Below, in pieces: positions 40,401 to 55,100 of a stretch of DNA of 64,000 nucleotides (position 1 is the first letter of the stretch; every line of letters starts with the position of its first letter). Where the stretch lies: assembly GCF_047948215.1 (NCBI RefSeq), contig NC_134460.1, positions 149,228,049 through 149,292,048 of the forward strand. The letters run 5' to 3'. Source of the DNA: Lycorma delicatula. Its lineage: Eukaryota; Arthropoda; Insecta; Hemiptera; Fulgoridae. Below the pieces are notes generated by a model. That model was not told the origin of the DNA. It ran no database searches and saw nothing but the letters and a program-made list of their open reading frames with translations. The translations under genes and the position numbers were made by a program.

Positions 40401-43011
40401 ACTTTAGATGTAGTTCCGTAAACTTTTCTGTACTTCATGCCATTGGTTGGCCACTAATTGAATTTGCTATCCTAAAATGTGAAATTTTTGTAGATTTGGG
40501 CTAGGAATTGATGAAGAATATATATGTAATATTTTTTGGCAGTTCTTGTTTGGCAATGAAAAAAAATAACTGAATAGAATTTTTAAACTATATGAAAACA
40601 TTCTATTAGTATAACAATTTCCAAGGACAGCTGGGATATGCTGCTGGAAGATAGTAAGAGGACTGGTCCCTGTTTAATGGTTCAAATGAATCCGTGCAGG
40701 CTGTTTCCTTATTTCAATGACCGTCACATAACCTTTCTTGTAATCACTTTACATCGGCAGATGCGCTATTATTAGTTAGATATTTCTACCGGTATTTTGT
40801 AGACAGAAGTGCAAATGATGTACTCAATTGTTCTGCACTATTTTTGCTTTTAAACAGAAGGAAAGTGTGTAAATTACTGGCATAAATCTTGTTAAAACTG
40901 CCAACAGACCCAGCATTTTTAATTTGTAATGAATCACATGGCATTCGATGTACTATGTTGATTTGATATACCATCTCTGTGGGCCAGTTCAAGCCAAGAG
41001 AGGCCACTGAGAGTTTACCAATAAAAAGCAAGGACTATGTTGTTGCATGTTTTGAGTCTCCAAATTGTGAAATCTAAGTCTTAATGAATTTTTTGCTGTC
41101 TGGTCTAGAAGTATGAATTGACAGCATTTATTTAGAGACTTTTGTGACGACCAGGGTGTGTGTGTATGATAAGAGTTTTGGTAAATGTTTCTGGTGGGTT
41201 GTGGAAATTGGTATGTCTTGCATAGTAGTGTATCTGCTTAGCCTTTATTGTACCATTTTTTGGCCCGAAAACATTTCAATGTGAGTTAGTATCTTTGTAT
41301 TCATTTGACTTCCACTCCAGCATTCATTTTAGTTATAATAATAAATTATACCTAAAAGGAGAACTTTTAAAGAGGATTATTCTAATAGCTTCTATTCGTG
41401 TAAAATATTCCTTTTTTTATAGAAGATTGACCTGAAGTATTATTGGCAAAGTCATATGATCAGTCGTTAAAATAAAATTGAAATATTTATTAGAACTGTT
41501 TTTACTTATATTTATTAGAACTATTTATTGAACTTTATTAGAACTGTTCATTTTAATGAACAGTTCTTTAAAAATCAGAAACTTTAACAGACTTCATAAT
41601 CGGATCAATTTTCATAAAATAGATTAACCAACTATTGAAATAGTTGGTAGCATGTATACATACACATTACAGTGTATTAATGATAAGCATTTTTAAATTT
41701 ACATTAATATATTTTTTTGGGGGGAAACTTAAGAGAACCTACTGACTATAGAATTCAGAAATACATTTATTCATTAAAATTATAATGACAAAATATTTTG
41801 CTTACTACACAGCATGATTATCAGAATCTAAAACAGTTTTAGAGCCTGATATTTAAAATATTTAATCATTGTAAAAAAAATTCTGTATGCATAAACGCAG
41901 AGAAATAATTTTTATTCATGTTATTTAATCTAGGAAAGCAGAAATGTTAATGGAGTGAATTTTTCTACAGATCAGTTGTGCATTATTTGGAAGTTATGTG
42001 GTTGTTCCAACTAGTGTAACTGATTATTTTTTATATCGCGGTACTTATTTTTCATATTCCTATGATTGGTTTAGTTTGAAAATTTTGAGGGGCTTTTGAA
42101 TATTTCCAAAATAAAGGGAATATCACTGCAGATATTCTGTTGTATTTACAAAGGTAGAATAGTTATTCATACACTTTTTACATTTATCTGTGCCATTTGT
42201 TTTGCTGAGAAGTTTGTGTTGTGATATTTATCATGTTGAGGTTTTAATGCATTATGGTTTTTTATGAGAAAAATTAAATTTACAAAATTTTTGTTATCCC
42301 TTCTATTTCATGTTTCTTTGGTGTGCAAAAAAAAAGCTGTATTGTTACTGGATTTATATGCTACATTTATTTAGTATTTTAATCAGTTGTTTGTAAATTT
42401 TAATTTCGCTTAATAACTCGTATATAAATAAATTTTTATAGGAATGGGAGTTCGGTTTTTAAGAAAATTCTCTCAATGCAATGAGAGCATGGTAGTGTGA
42501 TTTCCATGTTTTTCCATGGCTTTGGGTTGAATTTTTTTTTTGTATTCATAGACTATTTCATGTTCTAAAAATATTGTTTTATTCCTGTATAAAAGCTTAT
42601 GTGGTGAATTAATCGGGAAAAAACAAAATAAATTTTAAAAGAATTTCATAAAAAAATATGAAAAATAAAAAGTTGTACTAATTAAGTATACTGTATAATC
42701 TACTTTCTTAATGGTTGTTTTATTTATTATGTATCTAACTTTTAGTTTAAAAGATTGCGGGATAAAATGATAAGAATTCAGTTCCTGGATATCAAAGTGA
42801 TCATTTTGAACTATTCTTGTTGATGTTAAAACCAAAGCCAAGCATAATAATGATTTTATTATTTCTTGTCAGTTTGGTTTATTCTTTATTCCTCCATTTC
42901 TTTGACTAATATAAAAGGAGCTTTTGAGAAACTTAAGTAGTTTTTAAATACTATTGCACTTTCTTCTGGATAAACTGTAGCTGGTGCTAGCAAACTTTGC
43001 TTGAAAGAAGA

Positions 43012-43051
<40 letters not shown>

Positions 43052-43126
43052 ATATAAATAATAATATATAAATATATATATACACATATATATATATATA
43101 TTTATATATTATTATTTATTTATATA

Positions 43127-43161
<35 letters not shown>

Positions 43162-46100
43162 GTTTGCTGATATGGCTGTTTGTATTTGAAAACTTTTTAT
43201 AAATTTACTTAAAGAAAACTGGTTGGCATTGAAGAAATTGAGTGGTAGAAAAGAAATTAACAATAAGTGGATTGGGGATAACAAAGAAAGAAGGGAAAAG
43301 AGTGGGATGGCAAGTGGATACGGTGTTTCAATCAAATTAAATTAGGACTCTGTCATTGTTAATGAAAATATTGGCTTTTATGTGAATGGTTACTACAATG
43401 AAAATTTAAAGATTAGCACTTTACCTATACCAGCCAAGAGATTCCATTTTGTAAAAAATTCTGATTATACAAGCGACGTTGTATTACTAATGAGAAAAAT
43501 TGATGTAGAGAAAAAACTATTTATTCAATGATGATGAAACTTTCACTACTTTTCAACATAGAATCCAGCAACATTTAGACTCTTGTCCCATCGTTCTGTG
43601 AGCTTTCTGATTCTTGCAGCATAGAGTCTTTACCTTGCTGTTTGAACCGTTCATGTACCGCTTTTTTGACTGCTTTGTTGTTGTCAAATTTCTTGCCATA
43701 TAAAAAGTCTTTGAGCAGGCCTAACAAATGAAAATCGGATGGGAGAGGTCTCTGCTGTGACGAAGATATGGCAACACCACCTAACCCAACTTCTTAGCAC
43801 TTTTCCCATATTCTGAATGATAGGGCATGCGTTGTCATGCAAGAGAATTACTCCTTTTGAGAGAGCATCCTGATGTTTTTGCCTTATTGCGGGTCTCACG
43901 TTCTGTTGGAGCATGTTAGATAGTACTCACTATTCACATACGTTGTTCTTCTAAATAGTCACTAAAAATTGGGCCTTGCGAATCCCAGAATGCCATCAAC
44001 ATCACTTTACCAGCTAGCTGATGTGTGAATTTTGAATCTTTTTTGGTGGGCGAATCTGGATAATTTGCTCAAGACTTTGCTGTACTAGCAATTTGGGAAA
44101 ATTTGACTCGTCGCCTGTCTTCATAAATAAGATCATTTATGCGGTTTTTCTGCACGTGGTAGTCAAAACTTCAATGGTTCTTCCAGAGGAATGGAGATCA
44201 GTCGCACTTGTTTTGCTGGAATTAAACTGTTCCATCCACTTATACACATTACTGCAGTTTAAACACTTTTCATCATACTGTTTTAACATTCGTGAGTAAA
44301 TTTCCAAAAGAGTTTAAGTTTAGATTAATTATGATCGAACAACTGATTATATGTGTTGCCATCTTGACCCTTAAAAAAATTCATTGAATAAACCTTCTTT
44401 CTGTACATCAGTTGGTCTTGTTAATTATTGAACATCACTTGTAGTAATAGAAATGTAATAAGTTGGAAATTGATGAAAAATCTAGCTGTAGAAAAGCAAT
44501 CAAGTTGGCATAACAAAAATTACTGATTTTTTTCATGAAAAAGTTATTTGTGTATATATTGAAACCCTTATATGTTCATTTTAAGAACAATGCTTTATTT
44601 CATGTTTCTTAAGTATTTGTTTTCCATCGGTATTTATGAGTATAGAAAATACAGTATAAAATTGTATGGAAATTGTATAGAAATACTGTATTAAGTAATG
44701 AAGTAGGTTTTATATCTGGGTATCTATTTGGTGTGAGGGTCATTCAATAATTAAAGAGACTAATGACTGTAGAAAAAAATTATTTAAATAATGACAATAA
44801 AACTAACGAACACTACTCTTCAACATAATCTCCATTACACTTAGGCATTTGTTCCATCTTTCTATGAGCTTTCTTATTTCAATAATACCTTTCTATCTGG
44901 ACCACTCTCATATCACATTTTTACCTGCTCATTGTTGCCGAATACAGTACTGCGTGAAAACTCCTCAGGGCCAAACAAAAAAATTAGATTGTATGAGGTA
45001 GAGGTTGTAAGAAGGATAAGGCAGCAATACTCTATCCTTTTTTGAATAGCTTCTCACCTCTTTTAAGAAGTGTAGGGCCGGTGTTATCTAGTAGAATTAC
45101 ACCTATCGAAGGAGAACGAGACATTTCCTGCTTATTGTTAGTTTAATTTTATTTTCTGGCATGTCTGATGATCACATATTACTCTTCTGAAATATTGCAT
45201 TAAAATTGGGCCTTTGTAGTCCCAAAATACCATTATCATCACTTTACCAGCCGATGTGTAGGTTTTGACTTGTCCTGATGGTCAAAATCTGGTATTTTTC
45301 CTTACACTGATATTTTGAATCCGACTCAAAGTAATCAACCGAGTTTTATCACAACTTATTATGTGATCTTACCTTCCGCTAGAAAGTATTTTGTAAGTAT
45401 CATATATGATTTTGAGTCTACTTTTTCAGAATCTATTTTGAACATGTTTTTAACTTATTGTGGTAATTCAACTTATAGATGGAATGTATAGTTAGTTCTA
45501 ATACTTGCACTACAAATTTCAGCGATTTTCCAAATTTTTATTCCTGTGACATTCTTGCGTATAATGAGAACATTAACATGATGCAAAGCATCATTAACAT
45601 GCAAAGCATCAATTGATTCTTCCAGTGCAAAAATTCTTTGTTCTGCCTGATTTAAACTATTTAATTCACTTATAAATATTTGCACAGTTAATACACTTTT
45701 CACCATACTCTTTTTTTAACATGAGTGAATTTCAGCTGGTTCTTATATCTTCAAAATGTAAAAGTCATACATTTTGAAAGTTAGCATTTTCTTTTTTTAC
45801 TGTACATGTTTCAATCAGTACCCAAAAAAGAAAAATATATGAAATTAAGAAATGAGGTATAATAATGGAAATTGTTTTTGAACAGTTATTATTTTATGTA
45901 TAAGGGGTGTCAATTTGAACATCAGAAAATTTCAGTTTATTCTTTAAAAATAGTTTTACTGGTATTACCATTTGTCTCTATTTATTGAACATTTATTTTG
46001 TATGGAATTGACTTTCTGAGTGTTGGAATATCTGTGTTTTTGTATGTGATTGAAGTATCCATAGTCCCAGTTATAATTTTACAGCTCTGCTGCAAATATA

Positions 46101-49100
46101 AATGTAGTTATTAAATAATGGTGAAATCTAGTGGTAACATTCATATTAAATATATATATATATATACATCTAAAGTATTAGACAGAATATTTTTTTTTTT
46201 TCTGAAAATACTTTTGATTTGTTAGTAGAAAAGAGTAACTTTATTAAATTTTTTCTTCTTTCTACTTAACATTTGGTGGTAAATTTTATGTTATTGATTT
46301 TTTACACGTTTATTCTTCTGTAGTGTTAACAAATTAAGTTTGATCATAAGTAATTTTCCTTCCTACATGAAAAAATTTCTTAGAGGTTTTTTTAACGTCA
46401 TAATTGTTGTCATTCGTTCATTATTTTAATCTATTTTATTTTGTTTGTGATTTTCTTATGTGGCTAAAATAAATTCCTGTATTATTGTGTTAGGGATTAT
46501 TCATTATTGTTAAAAATGTTAGTGAGCAGGGTTATTGAATGTTTATGGATGTGTATTTAACTCATTGTTGTAGTACTCTTGCCTTAATGTATAGTAATTT
46601 TATTGGTTATATTCTTATAGACAGCTGTTGGGCAACGGATGACGTATTTAGTACCGACATCAGCCATGCAGGCTGTTCAGGGAAATCAAAGGCAGCAGTT
46701 GATTCTTACCGCTACTACACCAAATGGCACTGCTCAGGTACTTGATAAATTTTGTCTAGGTTTGACAAAACTTTTTTGGGTACTCAAACTGACGATTCCT
46801 TTAATTTTTATTATTGCATATTCTTTTTAACAGTTCCTTCATTAATTGTGAACAAATTATCGATAAAAATTGTCTAATCATTTTATCTTATTTATTTTAT
46901 ATAACTGTGGTATAATAGCCAGTGTTTTTAAATTTCTCTTCAGAATTCTTTAACATTCTAAAAATTTACTTACCTGCTATTCTTGTGCGTAGTGTTTTGA
47001 TTTAATATAATGTTAGGTACGGCTTAAATAAGGGCATTAGGAGGCGTTTCAGTATGTTTCTAATTGTTAAAAAGTTTCTTATTGAAAATTTATTGTTTAA
47101 AAATGTTATAATTTTCTTATTATCTATGTATAGATATTTTAATTGAAATCTTTCTTGTAATGCGGTATCTTTAAGTAAACACTTTATATAAGTATTTCCA
47201 AATTCCACTATTATTCATTTATAGTTCATTTCCATTTTATCAGATCTATTATTTGATAGTTGCCCTCAGTGTTATTGCTTTCATTCATAATTTTATTACT
47301 ACTATTTTAATTATTCAAAGGTGTAAACTTGCTAAACATTTTATTTTATTGACTTTTATCCTGTTTTTTTTCTTTTAAAACAATTTTAAAAGGTTTTATG
47401 TCTTGCTTACACCTTTCTTTGTAGTTTCATTATTTTAAATTTATTATAATCATTTCACATTTATTTTAGTGGAGGTATATTTTTATGTTATAATTGCATT
47501 ATATATCTTTATTTTTGTTCATAATTTAATTTTTTGCCCCTTCGTAAAGTTTTTATACTAATCAGTTTTCATAGAATTACTCAACTTTACAGTTGTTTCG
47601 CTTTTTCATGTATATATGGCTTATTTAAAATAAATGTTCTATTCATCTATCTTTTGAAATGCCTGATATAATAAAAAAAATGATTTTGTATTTATCAGTA
47701 ACAACATGTATTGGTAGTAAACTTTAATGTATTATCTTTTAATCTATTAGCAGAGATTTATGGATTTGATGCTTTTTTTTCTCTAAACCTTTTCCAGTGG
47801 GCTGGACTGTAGAAAGTGGGATACTACGAGTTGTCTTAATTCTTCAGAAAAGCTTTTTTATTACTTTATATCTAATGTTTATTCTGTTCAAGCGGCATGC
47901 CGGTGAAACAAATATTAATAAATAAATGCTTGGCGAATTGCTTCCTAACATAACAATTAAGATTTTGTTAGAATGAGTCATGTATTCACTACTTTTCTAT
48001 TATCTATGAAGAGCTTTTTACAATTTGCTTTTTTAGACGGATTTTCTATTTACTATTTTGGTCATCGACATAAAGGATGAATTCCTCATTTATTACTTTT
48101 GAAAGTAGCTCTTTTATTTCATTTAACGATAGTAATTGTTTATCTCTAGTATTTATTTCTTATTTATACATATATTTCTTATTTTGTGAAAATTTTTTCT
48201 GAAGAAGTAGTGATCTTTAGAAATGTGTTTAATGGAAAATAGTAGTAAGTGCAAATAAGTAACTTTAATAAAATAGTGTAACAAAGTATGGTATCATTTC
48301 AAACTGCCTATTAAAATTAATCATAAATCACTGCATGATTGTTATAAGACTGTTGTCAAAGTATTTAAAAGTTATTTCATAAAAAATATTTTTTTCATAA
48401 AAATTTTTGATGTTATTTTCTTTAGTGTCTCATTACAGGTTTTATTAAATGTATAAAGCTGTAAGATTTTGCCTGATATCATTTTACTATTACAAATTAT
48501 ACGATTCGTTCAAAAAAATTGAGCGAAGCAACTTAAGATTGACTTCTACTTATATTCTGCTTGAACTCGCTGTTGTATCTAGGATTATTGCATGTGTTAT
48601 TTTCAGTTGTTTTGTATTATACTAAATTATCGTAAATATTTTAGATGTGCTATTCTTAACATCTATAATGATTATAAGGAAGCTTCTGAATAAAACCAAC
48701 ATTTAGATATTTGAATGATCATTTGATTTCTTGAACTGTTTGAATTCTTGAAGGTGTGATTGTGATTTATTCAATCTAATGTAATTTAGCTTACACAGAC
48801 AGTTAATGCTAAATCTTTGTTAACTCTTTTTTGATCAAAATTCTGTTATTTCAATTGCTGTTAATAAATATGTCTGTAAACTTGGAATTAGAAACATTAA
48901 ACTAGATAGATTTACTGGTTCTAAATGGTTATTAAATGTACCTTCAGCCGTTTATATTTTATTCTCCCTTTGTATCCTTCACACTTAAAATGTCCATGCT
49001 CTGAGGCATAAAGTTAACCTTTAATCTGCTAAATACTCTTGTTCTGTATCATTGTTATTGCCTAACTGTTTACATAATTTTATATTTTGTATCACTTGCA

Positions 49101-52100
49101 TTTTCTTTTTAATTTTATTTCAAAATTTGTAATATAAATCAGCAGGTAAATCTTCACCAAAATATCATTATTATTATTATTATTATATAATTGAAATTTG
49201 GAATCTGTACATTATTATTACAGTCTTGTTTAAGAGTGCATGTTGACTAAATACGGTGTGGGAATATAATCAGACCTTTTTTATTTATTTTAAGTAAGTT
49301 TACAAATATAATCTAAGTATGTTATGCTAGAAGGAACATATTATAAAGTTAAAACTGATTAGGAGACTCTTTCTTTCTTTTTCCTGTTTAGCCTCCGGTA
49401 ATTACTTCAGAGGATATATATGAGTGTAAATGAAGAGTAGTTTTGCACAATCTCAGTTCGACCATTCCTGAGATGTGTGGTTAATTGAAACCCAACCACC
49501 AAAGAACACCAGTATCCACAATCTAGTATTCAAATCTGTGTTAAAATAATTGACTGTACTAGGAGCTGAGCGCTGGAACTCTTGACTTCCAAATCAGCTG
49601 ATTTGGGAAGACACATTCACCACTAGACCAACCTGGTGGGTTTGATAAGGAGACTCTAGTGATGCCGATACGCACTTGGAAGTTTTTAATAGAGTTGAAA
49701 AAATCCTCAGTTGTCTGTGTAGACTACTTAATCATAATTCAACTGAACTGTTCATCAGCTTATTTTATTGTCATATTGATAAATAAAATAAATTTCATGA
49801 TCCTTTATTTTATTGTCATACTGATAAATAAAATAGATTTCATAATCCTCTAAAAATTAAAAATAATGGCCCATTTAAAAAAGAAAAACTATCTTGAAAG
49901 AAGATGTTAAGTATTTTTTGAGAATATAAATGTTTTATTTTTATGTAAATATGAATTTCTGTTTTGTAAATTTATTTTAAGAGATGTTCGTTAATATTAT
50001 ATGCATGTTTTCTTCATTAAAGTGGAAAATACAAAATTTGATTCCAATTAGCAAAACGTTGTGGTTTATGCATAGTTTTAATATTGATTTGATTTAGTGG
50101 AATGTTGGATTATTGTACAAACAAAACATATATTAATATATGAACAGAATTATTATCGAATAAGGTTTTTTGAGATCACATTTTAAAAAATCTTTTTAAG
50201 TAGTAAGATTTTAGTAAAGAGTTACAATAAATATATTGTAACTATTTTTTCTTAATTTATATTAACTCATGCATTTATGAAAACAGTAAAATTATTAAAA
50301 AAACTGCAATAAAATTTGTTAAATGTAAAGGTTCATGCAATAAAGTCATTTATCAGAAAAAAATTGTGAAATTGAGATTAAAAATGTTTTCACTTACAAC
50401 TTCTAATTAAATATTTCTATGTATAAGTTTTCCAAATTTTTAGGTGTATTGCAGAAAAATGTGTTATATATGGTAGCCTGGAATTTAAGTTTAAATGTAG
50501 AAAAAAATATTCAAAGTGTTCCAATGTCATATTCAACATTAAATAAATAAATTTTTCCTGAAACTAATAATGTATGTGTTAAGAAACATGCATATTTTAA
50601 AATCAGTATAATTTTCCTGATTTATAGAAAAGTGCTATATGTATTTTACTGATATATTTTTAATTTTTACATTCAGCAATCTAAACCTAACATGTTGTAA
50701 TGTAGTAGCCGTTTTACTCTTTTAAATTTTCTAAATTACTTTCTTTGGCCTTATTATTGCTACTAGTGTGTTTTGTAAACTCATCTAAATTAGATAAGCA
50801 AATTTTATTAATTATTTAATAATTAATTTGTGTTATTTTTTTAATGTACATTCATTGTGGTTTTTTTTTTAGATACGACCTGTTTCATCAGCTGCTGTTG
50901 TTGCAAGTAGGTCAAACCCTTCAAATCAGGCACAAACTCTTGCTATTCCTGGAACAGCAGTCATTATGAAAAACGGTGCTGTTATGCCAATAACATCACC
51001 ATCGACTACCAACGTTGTTGTTAGGTCTTCCAATACATTCGTTCCAGGCAGAAATGTTCAACAATTAAGGCTTACAACACCTAATGTCACGCAGTCACAG
51101 GTATTGTTTTAGTTAAGAAATGCATTATTTATTTAAATTAGTTTAAATTGTATGTTTTTAAAATAATAAATCCAGGTTAGATGTGGTGTTCCAGTTGCTA
51201 TTAATATAGTATTTTTACTGCTCTGATCTATAATTGCAATTATAAATAAATAAATTCATAGTGTTAAATCTTTTGTAATTATATTAGTATACCACTAAAT
51301 TAACTTTTATTATTAATATTTATTAATTGAATTTTCATTTTTAATGTAACAAATTCAAGCAAATTTTTGTTTAACTTCAATCAACAAAGTGCTTTATAAA
51401 TCTCTATTGCACTTAAGTTGGTCATAAGTGTTTTCTACGTAAAACAAAGGATGGCACATTAGTGTTTAAATAAGGTATAGTGTGTGAAAATTGTGGTGGT
51501 TATTTTCGTAAATCATGCTCAAGAGAGTTTCATTAAATACTAGTCAAAATTCTAATCTGTGCTGCAGAACTGATAAAGTTGTACCCCCAAAACAATAAAA
51601 ACGCTAAAAACAAAGAGATCTACTACAGCCGATGTTCTTTGGAATTGTAGAAGGGAACTGTTGAAAATCTTGATCCAGATTTACAACTATTATGGATTTT
51701 GATAAATAAGTATTTCATTTCAATTGATAATAGACTCTATTCAGTTGATATAAAGATTTATAACCTCATCAATAATTTTTTGAATTTGACTGGATGATTG
51801 GCCATAGTGGAGGAATCAGGAGAATATTAGAAGAAAATTATGAAATTAATAATGAGAATATTTATAGTGGAGTGAGAGATTGTATTGAATGTGAAAAGAA
51901 CATTTTTATTTTTAACTTTAAGGACTCTCCTAATTCTTCCAATAAAGATCTTATCTGTGTACAAAAATTATTTAATGAATGCTCAGAATATATTCTATTT
52001 GAAGTCAATGATATCAAAGTTTTTCGTTTGTGCAAGAATTTTGTTAAAGACAAGAATTGATCTTTAAAAGTTATAATTAAACCTCTGGAGCATACAAATT

Positions 52101-55100
52101 GGGGTTTTCACAAAAAAAAAAAGAAGGAATTTTGATGGTATTAAAGGTGATTTAACTAAAAAACAGCAATCTCATCGCAATACACCAAAGGCTGAACGTA
52201 AGTATAGACTTTATAAAGAACAAGATCTGTTCATTACCTAGCGATCAGAAATAAATGGTTCCATAAATATCTTCTATCAAAACATCAGGAACATTCGAGA
52301 GCACATTTTAGAATTTCAATGAAGGTCGGGGACCTTTTGTGACTGATATTGTGCTATCAGAGACGTGGCTGTGGCTGCATGATGAGATTAGTGATTCTGA
52401 ACTTGGCTTTATAAATTATAATATGATTGCTCATTATTTAAAGGTGAAAAAAAGTTGAGGTGATGTTTTAGTTTCTTTAAAAAATTATTTAAGTTATAAT
52501 CTTATTTCACTTGTTGATAATTCTGTGTGATCTATATCCCACCAGGTATGACTTATGATTACTACAATATTGACTGCATTATTCGGATCTGTTTTGCAAC
52601 ATTTAGATAGTTCTGGTTCAGTTAGATTGATTCTTCTTGGAGATTCTAATTTACCTGGTTATACTTTGATAAATGAAATATCATCTGGATTCAGAAATAT
52701 GAAATGTTGCCTTCGCTTTATCAAATTTTTTGTTATAATTACTCATCGATACAATATAATATTGTCAAAAATTGTAAAGGTAATAGATCTTATATTTTCT
52801 AATATTAAAAATATTATTGTTACACATTGTTCTGAAGTAATCCTTGAAGGTGATCTTTCCCATACAGCTTTAGAAATTAATTTACCATATCTTTGTAGTG
52901 ATAAGTTAACTACTGACTACTGTTTTGATTTTAATAATGTAAACTATAATGTTGGAAAAAATTGATTAATTTTAATATTGATTTTTCAAGAATTAATGAT
53001 GTTAATGAGTATATAGTTTTATCCAAACTGGTATTGTAAACATAATTACCAAAAGTGGTGATTAAAGATATCAAATTTCCAAACTGGTTCTCTAAAGAAC
53101 CTATAAATGCCATTATTAACAAAAAAATATATAATAGATTGTGTAAGATTTATAACTCAAATTCTTATTGTAGTTTTTTCACAAAGGAACATAATTACTG
53201 TAAGTTATTAAATCAACATGATGAGAACTTATATTTAAGTAAGGTTGAATAATCTTACCAAATCTAAAATTTTTTTCAAATATTTAAAGTACATTAATAA
53301 TCATAAATCTATTCCATTGACCTTATACTATAATAATGAATCTGTGGATAATGGACAAGATATTGTTAATCTTTTTGCTAAGAAATTTGATTTTTACATA
53401 TGACTTCCATTGTACTAAAAATGATTGACCAGTAAAAATTTATTTTTTAATTATAATGTCTTGTTCGCATAACTTTAACAAATTACATTTAGAAAAAAGC
53501 TCTTTTTTTCTTACCACGTTTAACTAAACTGTTTAATTTACCTCTCTCAACTGGAACATTCCCTAAATGTTTAAAAGTTTTATTTACAACTCCAAACATA
53601 AAAAAGGTGATGTCTCTCATAATAACTACCGTCCCATTAATAATTTTAATGTTTTTGCTAGATTAATTGACTGCCTTGTTTCCAATAAAATTTATCATAT
53701 GTATTGAAATTCATTGTACCACATCAGCGTGGATTTCTTGCAGAAAAATCTACTCAAACGAATATATTGAAGATATTTGCGTTTATATACTGAAGATATT
53801 TTTGACTCTTAGCAGTGGTTGTAATTTGGATTCAGTTTATACTGACTTGATATGTACCTTTGATGTTTTTAATATTGATTTACTTGTAAGAAAGTTTGAT
53901 GCTTTTGGTATGCATGGTAATTTACTCAGTTGGTCTGCTTCTTTTCTTGTTAATAGAATTTCGTATGTTAAAAATAAATAATTTATTTCTGATTCAGTAA
54001 AATCTATTTCAGGTATTGGTCAAGGTTCACACCTTAGTCCACCTTTTTCGTTTTTATGCAGGGTGATTCTCATAATATTACTGACACTTTCTGAGCTCAT
54101 TCTACTAGCAAAAATAATGAAAAAGTTATATAAACATGAGTTTGGAAACGCTTCTTTAACAAGTTATGGGTAGTGAAAGATTTAACCCGATTGCTGGGTA
54201 AAGAGTGAAATAAACCTATACTGAAATACTAGGAATCCAAATTACGGGGTAAACTTTATTGTTTCTGTTGATTTTTTTGACCTAAGAAATTGGAAAAAGT
54301 TCCCAGAACCTTATTTCCAGTAGTTTTCATGAAATCTAATGTTCAAACAGAAAAATTGTTTGTCTAAAAATACATTATTTTTTTTCAGTTTATTAATACA
54401 AAAACTTTGTTAAATGGCTAATAAATGCAAAAATTTGAATAAAGACTTGTACTGAATTTAATTCTGAATTAATTTAAAAATGATGTAAAATAACCCAATA
54501 AGAACAAACACAAGTTCAGGAAATTTGATTTTATTATTAATACTTACTATATGAAAGCGAAGGGATTACAAATACAAAGCATGTTTGCTTTCCTACAGAC
54601 TGTAATAATAATGTAAAAAATAGTGTTGTTTTGAAAATAAAAATAAAATTAAAAAATTAATTTAAAAAAAACTGCTAATGTTATTTAGACAATAAAGTGT
54701 ATATATCTTTCTAAAAAATTTTTTTTCATGCATGTGTATGCATACATGTCATTATATGCATGAGTGACACCTTCACAACAAAGACACGAGGAAGTCAGTC
54801 CCACATACAATAGTAGAATGTAATTTCCAAAACTGATTCACAGTCAGCGTGTGGTGTGGCCTAGTTTATGTTCAGGTAACTGGATCATTCATTCTCACAG
54901 GAAGTCGTTTATGTGGGATTCTGTAAGGAGTAATTGCTGCTGCTATTGGAAGGTGTTCCACTAGCATTAAGATACCGCATATGCTTAAAGCATGATGGAG
55001 CACCTACTTCTAATGTACTGTTTTGGCAGACTTAAATGAGCAGTTCCAGAACGATGAATTGGGTCACCACTCTTGGCCACCAAGATCTATCATTGTTAGA

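Larger units (their letters stand above)
39211..46620 (+). other. wde: intron 10
   Basis: Phase-0 intron of 7.4 kb. It contains a compound AT microsatellite (43012-43161) and two mariner copies on the minus strand (about 43485-44400 and 44733-45780). The first 3.8 kb (39211-43010) is AT-rich with short inverted repeats, for example GAACTGTTCATTTTAATGAACAGTTC-type sequence near 41553-41578, but no recognisable element. Confidence 0.8.
46738..50872 (+). other. wde: intron 11
   Basis: Phase-0 intron of 4.1 kb. It contains a full SINE copy on the minus strand (49394-49645), a tandem duplication (about 49760-49850) and a short ATT run near 49168-49187. Otherwise AT-rich with nothing recognised. 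Confidence 0.8.

Noticed and set aside
46539..46745. open frame overlapping exon 11
   Set aside because: It is out of frame with exons 10 and 12; the phase-0 frame from 46621 is the one that joins both neighbours.
52555..52965. 136-codon frame as a host gene
   Set aside because: It contains LLGDSNLPG and lies between other LINE motifs, so it is the endonuclease part of the LINE.
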